NCBI RefSeq assembly: GCF_016591715.1
Contig: NZ_AP024109.1
Location: 3,162,001 to 3,226,000, forward strand
Length of the DNA stretch: 64,000 nucleotides
Origin: Mesorhizobium sp. J8
GTDB lineage: Bacteria; Pseudomonadota; Alphaproteobacteria; Rhizobiales; Rhizobiaceae
Direction of reading: 5' to 3'
Shown here: in pieces, positions 61,358 to 64,000 of the stretch
Numbering within the stretch: the first letter of the stretch is position 1
How the letters are laid out: each line of letters opens with the position of its first letter
Made by a program: the position numbers and the translations under genes
The notes under the pieces: model-generated
Seen by the model: the letters and a program-made list of their open reading frames with translations, nothing else
Database searches by the model: none
Told to the model about the DNA's origin: nothing

Positions 61358-61647
61358 GCTTCCTAATCACCTTCATCGTCGGCCGCCTTGGCATCTCGCG
61401 TTTTCTCGCCGGCATCATCGCCTGGGCGGCAATCGTCGCCATCGCTTCCGGCGCAGCGCTCGGGGCCTATCAACTCATCAAGCACAAGGGCGCCGACGAG
61501 CTGCGCGCCAGGATCGAGAAGGAGAACCAGCATGCGATTGAGAAGGGCGTCGATGCCCGCTTGTCTTTTGACGACTGCATTGATGCTGGCGGCGTGTACG
61601 ACTTCCGGCGTCAGCGGTGCGCCAGCCCTGCGCTCGGCCATCGGTAA
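61354..61647 (+). CDS. Inner-membrane spanin (Rz-like)
   Basis: A 97-residue protein with an N-terminal membrane helix (FLAGIIAWAAIVAIASGAAL) and a short periplasmic helical part (HKGADELRARIEKENQHAIE, SFDDCIDAGG). It overlaps the lipoprotein gene in another frame over 116 bp, the classic Rz/Rz1 arrangement. Confidence 0.75.
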   Translation: MSFLITFIVGRLGISRFLAGIIAWAAIVAIASGAALGAYQLIKHKGADELRARIEKENQHAIEKGVDARLSFDDCIDAGGVYDFRRQRCASPALGHR

Positions 61648-61807
61648 CAGCCTCGCCGGGGCACAAGGCAAGACGCTGGCGGACCAGAACAGGATCGACA
61701 GGACGATGGCGCCGGCGTGCGCCATCGGTCTCTACACGCCGGCCGAATGCGACCGGCACACCAAGGCAAGCGCGGCTCGCCGCGGCGAACTGAACCAGCC
61801 GGGATGA
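61532..61807 (+). CDS. Outer-membrane spanin lipoprotein (Rz1-like), out-of-frame overlap
   Basis: A 91-residue lipoprotein starting at ATG 61532, with GAAGGAG 7 bp upstream. The signal peptide ends in lipobox LMLAAC. The mature part has SAIGNSLAGAQGKTLADQNR and IGLYTPAECDRHTKASAARR. The start lies inside the Rz-like gene in a different frame. With the inner-membrane spanin it should fuse inner and outer membranes at lysis. Confidence 0.75.
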   Translation: MRLRRASMPACLLTTALMLAACTTSGVSGAPALRSAIGNSLAGAQGKTLADQNRIDRTMAPACAIGLYTPAECDRHTKASAARRGELNQPG

Positions 61808-61818
61808 GGACAGGCCGG

Positions 61819-62184
61819 ATGACGGACTTCAATTCGAACGTCGTGTTCCTGATCGCCGTCATCGGCGCCGTCGGCGGACTATGGTGGCGCATCGAGGCCG
61901 CGATCAAGACGGCGCGCGACGAGGTGAGAAAAGACGCCCGCGACGCCCATGTCAGGGCGGACACAGCGATGGCCTCGATAGCGCTGCTCACCGAGCAGCT
62001 TGCCGCGCACAAGCTGCATGTTGCCGAGACCTACATCACCAAGGCCGGCCTAAGAGAGTTCCGCGACGAGGTGATGACAGGCGTGCGCGACCTGAAGGGG
62101 AGCGTGTCCACCTTGCACGAACGGATGGATCGCTTCATCGAAGGCGACAAGATGACCAGGCGGCGATCATCAACAGGTTCGTAG
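61819..62184 (+). CDS. Small membrane-anchored coiled-coil protein
   Basis: A 121-residue protein: an N-terminal hydrophobic segment NVVFLIAVIGAVGGLWWRIE, a long helix (AIKTARDEVRKDARDAHVRA to LREFRDEVMTGVRDLKGSVS) and a basic end. Such proteins often end phage lysis cassettes in rhizobial prophages. ATG 61819 has GAGGA upstream; ATG 61804 overlaps the spanin stop. Confidence 0.65.
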   Translation: MTDFNSNVVFLIAVIGAVGGLWWRIEAAIKTARDEVRKDARDAHVRADTAMASIALLTEQLAAHKLHVAETYITKAGLREFRDEVMTGVRDLKGSVSTLHERMDRFIEGDKMTRRRSSTGS

Positions 62185-62285
62185 GACGCGCTCGTCAGCT
62201 CCGGCTGGCGGGTTTATGGTGGGCTTGACAACCTTGGGTCGCATGGGCGAGCTTGTCACGTTTCTGTGATCAAAGGGGGTGACCT

Positions 62286-62375
62286 ATGAAGAAATCTTAT
62301 CGAAAGCCCGTCCTTGTCCGGAAGGGGAAGCTTTCGGCCATTGTTGCAGGTCCTTCGGTGCCGATCTCGGATTGA
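62286..62375 (+). CDS. 29-residue lasso-type RiPP leader peptide gene
   Basis: A very short gene with a strong ribosome site (AAGGGGG 6 bp before the ATG). The product starts MKKS and carries YRKPVLVRKGKL, matching the lasso-leader pattern Tyr-x2-Pro-x-Leu-x3-Gly recognised by RRE proteins; the peptide ends GPSVPISD. Gly22 to Asp29 would give an 8-residue ring but no tail, and the usual Thr at leader position -2 is Val. No cyclase, protease or RRE gene is nearby. A 14-bp perfect palindrome covers the stop codon and a terminator follows. Confidence 0.6.
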   Translation: MKKSYRKPVLVRKGKLSAIVAGPSVPISD

Positions 62376-62385
62376 GCCGGCTCAA
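62372..62385. repeat. Perfect 14-bp palindrome TTGAGCCGGCTCAA
   Basis: It is self-complementary over its whole length and includes the stop codon of the leader-peptide gene. It could be a protein-binding site or part of the transcript end structure. Confidence 0.5.
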
Positions 62386-62401
62386 GTTACTGGAATGTGA
62401 A

Positions 62402-62432
62402 AGCCCGCTGGCTCCGGTCGGTGGGCTTTTTT
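62402..62432 (+). terminator. Rho-independent terminator after leader-peptide gene
   Basis: AGCCCGC and GTGGGCT (62402-62408, 62421-62427) pair with one G-U over a 12-nt loop and run into TTTTTT. It probably ends both the small peptide transcript and late phage transcription. Confidence 0.75.
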
Positions 62433-62533
62433 GTTGGAACAAGTCCGCAAGGAGAAGGTTCGGTCGCCGCGACGCATATCCTCCCCAGCGTTTCACGTCG
62501 TCGCGTCGGGTTTGAAATTTTCCCCGACATGAG

Positions 62534-62563
62534 CCCGCATCGCTCCCCTCGGTGCGGGCTCTT
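62534..62563 (+). terminator. Hairpin, possible terminator
   Basis: AGCCCGCA pairs with TGCGGGCT around a loop, followed by CTTCTATT on the plus strand; it abuts the stop of the minus-strand gene at 62564. The T run is weak. Confidence 0.4.
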
Positions 62564-62773
62564 CTATTGCCGCCCTTGCAATTCCGCAATCAGCGCCTCG
62601 AGGGCTTTGATGTCCGCTGCATAGGATGCGGCCTGCGCAGGATACCGCTCCATCTGCTGGCGATAGAAGCGGATCCAACTCGGCAAATCGTCGATCGGGA
62701 ACGTTCCCCGCCAGACGCCTTTCTCGAGCGTGAATGTGCCTGCCGCCGAATCATAGGTCGCTGTGGTCTTCAT
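62564..62773 (-). CDS. Small hypothetical protein
   Basis: A 69-residue protein (ATYDSAAGTFTLEKGVWRGT, FPIDDLPSWIRFYRQQMERY, PAQAASYAADIKALEALIAE) starting at ATG 62773. It has an ordered N-terminus and a helical end and no recognised family. The frame extends upstream to 62920 but overlaps the KTSC gene in antisense. Confidence 0.6.
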   Translation of the reverse strand: MKTTATYDSAAGTFTLEKGVWRGTFPIDDLPSWIRFYRQQMERYPAQAASYAADIKALEALIAELQGRQ

Positions 62774-62840
62774 GGAGGGGGTTATAGGTTCGCATTCCTG
62801 AAACGAAAGCCGCGCCCCTGCGTTGCCAAGCAGGTGCGCC

Positions 62841-63044
62841 ATGCCATCAACATCGATCAGGAAAACAGAATACGACGCGGCCAGCAGGATCCTCTCCGTC
62901 TGGTTCGTGGCCAGCGGCAAGCGCTACGACTTCGAGGACGTGCCGCCGGAGACTTACGCGGCGTTCCGGTCGGCATTTGTCAAAGGTCGCTATTTCAACG
63001 ACCATATTCGGAATCGCTTCCGGTATCGCCGCGTTCCGGACTAG
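62841..63044 (+). CDS. KTSC domain protein
   Basis: A 67-residue protein: IRKTEYDAASRILSVWFVAS, GKRYDFEDVPPETYAAFRSA and GRYFNDHIRNRFRYRRV follow the KTSC domain pattern, including the Ser-x-Gly-x-x-Tyr stretch. KTSC proteins are small and have been linked to RNA-related contexts, but the function is unsettled. ATG 62841 is chosen over 62823. It converges on the zinc-finger gene with a 4-bp overlap. Confidence 0.75.
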   Translation: MPSTSIRKTEYDAASRILSVWFVASGKRYDFEDVPPETYAAFRSAFVKGRYFNDHIRNRFRYRRVPD

Positions 63045-63223
63045 CTGAGCTCAAGCGGCTCATGCTCCGGTTGGAACTGGTGCCACATAACCTGTCGAAT
63101 GTCTTTGAGGTCGACGGTTTGGCCGCAGGTTTCGCAGCGATAGAAATGTGAAATCTCCTTGGCCCCGGGCGGGCAGTGGACCGTCACCCGCTTCGGAGGG
63201 CCGAGATCGGAAAGCCGCGTCAT
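63041..63223 (-). CDS. Small zinc-ribbon-like protein
   Basis: A 60-residue protein containing HFYRCETCGQTVDLKDIRQV and HCPPGAKEISHFYRC, with Cys/His positions able to bind one metal. It resembles short rhizobial zinc-finger proteins. Its ATG overlaps the upstream DUF3606 gene stop by 4 bp. Confidence 0.6.
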   Translation of the reverse strand: MTRLSDLGPPKRVTVHCPPGAKEISHFYRCETCGQTVDLKDIRQVMWHQFQPEHEPLELS

Positions 63224-63405
63224 GCGCCAAACTTCCTGGCTTCCCGCTCCAGCGTCTCGCGGTCGTTGCCGTGCTTCTTGATCAACTCGCGCACCTGCTG
63301 GACGGTCAGGCCGACCTTCTGAGCGAAATATTCCACCTCATAGTCGTCATTAGCCGAAACTCGGTCGCGGTCGCGAAAATCCCGCTTGGTCTTGTCGTCT
63401 GCCAT
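63220..63405 (-). CDS. DUF3606 family protein
   Basis: A 61-residue protein: KTKRDFRDRDRVSANDDYEV, EYFAQKVGLTVQQVRELIKK and HGNDRETLEREARKFG match DUF3606, a small HTH-like domain frequent in Rhizobiales. ATG 63405 gives the standard N-terminus; the frame to 63447 is unlikely. Confidence 0.85.
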   Translation of the reverse strand: MADDKTKRDFRDRDRVSANDDYEVEYFAQKVGLTVQQVRELIKKHGNDRETLEREARKFGA

Positions 63406-63532
63406 GTTGCAACTCCGTGTCCGTGTCCTTTTGAACAGCGGCAACACGGGATTGTTCCCATTAGTGACTGCTAACGGAACTGAAACGACCCTGCGCTATT
63501 GAATCGAACTTGAGTGATGCGTTGGGGTTGCC

Positions 63533-64000
63533 ATGCGTAAGCCGGTCCGGCTGTCCTTTATCCGCCCGATGGAGCCGGAATTGGTCGAGCAGCCGCCCAA
63601 GGGTGACGAATGGAGCCACGAGGTAAAGTTCGACGGCTATAGAACGCAGCTCATCAAGGACGATGATGGAATCCGGCTTTTCACAAAGTCGGGCATCGAC
63701 TGGACCGCCAAATACAAGCCGATTGCCGAGGAAGCCGAAGGCCTGAAAGCTGACAGCTTCATCATCGAGGGCGAGATGATCGTCACGAATGAAGCCGGCC
63801 TGTCGGACTTCCATGCGCTCCGATCAGCCATCACCAGGCGCCCGCAAGACCTCTATCTCGTCGCCTTCGACCTCTTGCACCTCAAAGGCCACGATTTGAG
63901 AGACATGGCGCTGAAGGACCGCAGGGAGGTCTTGCAGGCGCTCATCCCCGCCGGCGGTCATATCCAGTTCTCCGAAGCTCTGCCTGGCACTGGCGATGCC
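63533..64000 (+). CDS. ATP-dependent DNA ligase (LigD-type), 5' part
   Basis: 156 residues are visible; the gene continues past the window. The nucleotidyltransferase motif I Lys32 is in HEVKFDGYRTQL, motif III-like FIIEGEMIV and motif IIIa LYLVAFDLLHLKGHDLRD follow. It begins directly with the ligase domain, without the LigD polymerase or phosphoesterase parts at the N-terminus. Such stand-alone ligases are common on rhizobial chromosomes and plasmids and serve end joining. It lies outside the phage module. Confidence 0.9.
   Translation, partial: MRKPVRLSFIRPMEPELVEQPPKGDEWSHEVKFDGYRTQLIKDDDGIRLFTKSGIDWTAKYKPIAEEAEGLKADSFIIEGEMIVTNEAGLSDFHALRSAITRRPQDLYLVAFDLLHLKGHDLRDMALKDRREVLQALIPAGGHIQFSEALPGTGDA

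Larger units (their letters stand above)
5357..63405. mobile_element. Prophage (contractile tail), interrupted or carrying a 17-kb cargo block
   Basis: The phage modules are the integrase arm at 5.36-8.4 kb and the regulation, replication, head, tail and lysis genes at 25.37-62.4 kb. They are joined in interpretation because near-identical promoter/operator units stand at 8398-8427 (leftward) and 26122-26151 (rightward), as OL/PL and OR/PR do in lambda. No integrase is present in the 25-63 kb block. The phage-like core sums to roughly 41 kb; the full span of about 58 kb is larger than expected for a lambda-type head. The right limit is uncertain and no direct-repeat att sites were found. An alternative is two separate elements with related repressors. 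Confidence 0.6.

Noticed and set aside
5262..63475. CTAACGGA shared by tRNA-Gln (about 5266) and 63470 as possible att core
   Set aside because: Only 8 bp, no extension on either side, and expected by chance at this distance.
1..64000. CRISPR array
   Set aside because: No regularly spaced identical repeats were seen; the recurring G+C-rich units at 41.9, 45.1 and 54.5 kb are too few, too long and too far apart.

Overview
The window looks like chromosomal DNA of a high-G+C rhizobial alphaproteobacterium, with a Mesorhizobium-like Phyllobacteriaceae the best guess. This is inferred from the HWE histidine kinase, an Omp25/RopB-type porin-like protein, DUF982 and DUF3606 proteins, a RepB (PF07506) partition-type protein paired with a serine recombinase, and a stand-alone LigD-type ligase at the right edge. 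Most of the window is mobile or accessory DNA.

Left edge (1-5.3 kb): the 3' end of an RHS polymorphic-toxin gene with its own C-terminal toxin and adjacent immunity gene, an XRE regulator with a perfect dyad operator, two small unknown genes, and a large serine recombinase whose last codons run into the 3' end of a tRNA-Gln(CUG) gene on the other strand. On the other side of the tRNA lies a leftward phage module (5.36-8.4 kb): tyrosine integrase, excisionase-like protein, HD phosphohydrolase and an unknown gene, preceded by a strong leftward promoter overlapping a palindromic operator.

Middle (8.5-25.36 kb): genes that look host-derived or accessory. They are a hybrid PAS histidine kinase, a methyltransferase, a membrane HWE kinase, a glycine-zipper lipoprotein, a shortened HicB, a serine recombinase/RepB pair, an EF-hand protein, exonuclease III, an outer-membrane beta-barrel, small lipoproteins, a thermonuclease, and finally an A+T-richer three-gene operon (ParB-like protein, PD-(D/E)xK-like protein, DNA methyltransferase) that I read as a candidate uncharacterised defence or restriction-modification system.

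Right (25.37-62.4 kb): a nearly complete contractile-tailed prophage. It has a CI-like S24 repressor, a Cro-like regulator and small HTH proteins, a primase/toprim protein and SF3 helicase, a lambda-type head module (terminase, portal, gpW, S49 protease with nested scaffold, decoration, capsid E), a P2/Mu-type tail and baseplate module (V, gp25, J, I, DUF4815, fibre, sheath, tube, chaperone, tape measure, U, X, D), and a lysis cassette (GH108 endolysin, small membrane protein, overlapping Rz/Rz1 spanins). Several cargo genes interrupt the late genes: an ECF41 sigma factor with its divergent carboxymuconolactone decarboxylase bounded by an 11-bp inverted repeat, a SAM methyltransferase next to the fibre, and a stand-alone response regulator between the U and X genes. 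A recurring G+C-rich palindromic element sits at three late-gene junctions.

The promoter/operator ahead of the integrase arm (8.4 kb, leftward) and that ahead of cro (26.1 kb, rightward) share the same layout and 20 of 24 bases. This reproduces the lambda OL-cI-OR topology, except that 17.7 kb rather than about 2 kb lies between the operators. Either the immunity region has been loaded with cargo, or the prophage was interrupted or rearranged after integration. The right end (62.2-64 kb) holds a tiny lasso-type leader peptide gene, KTSC and DUF3606 small proteins and the start of the ligase gene. I could not identify convincing attL/attR repeats.
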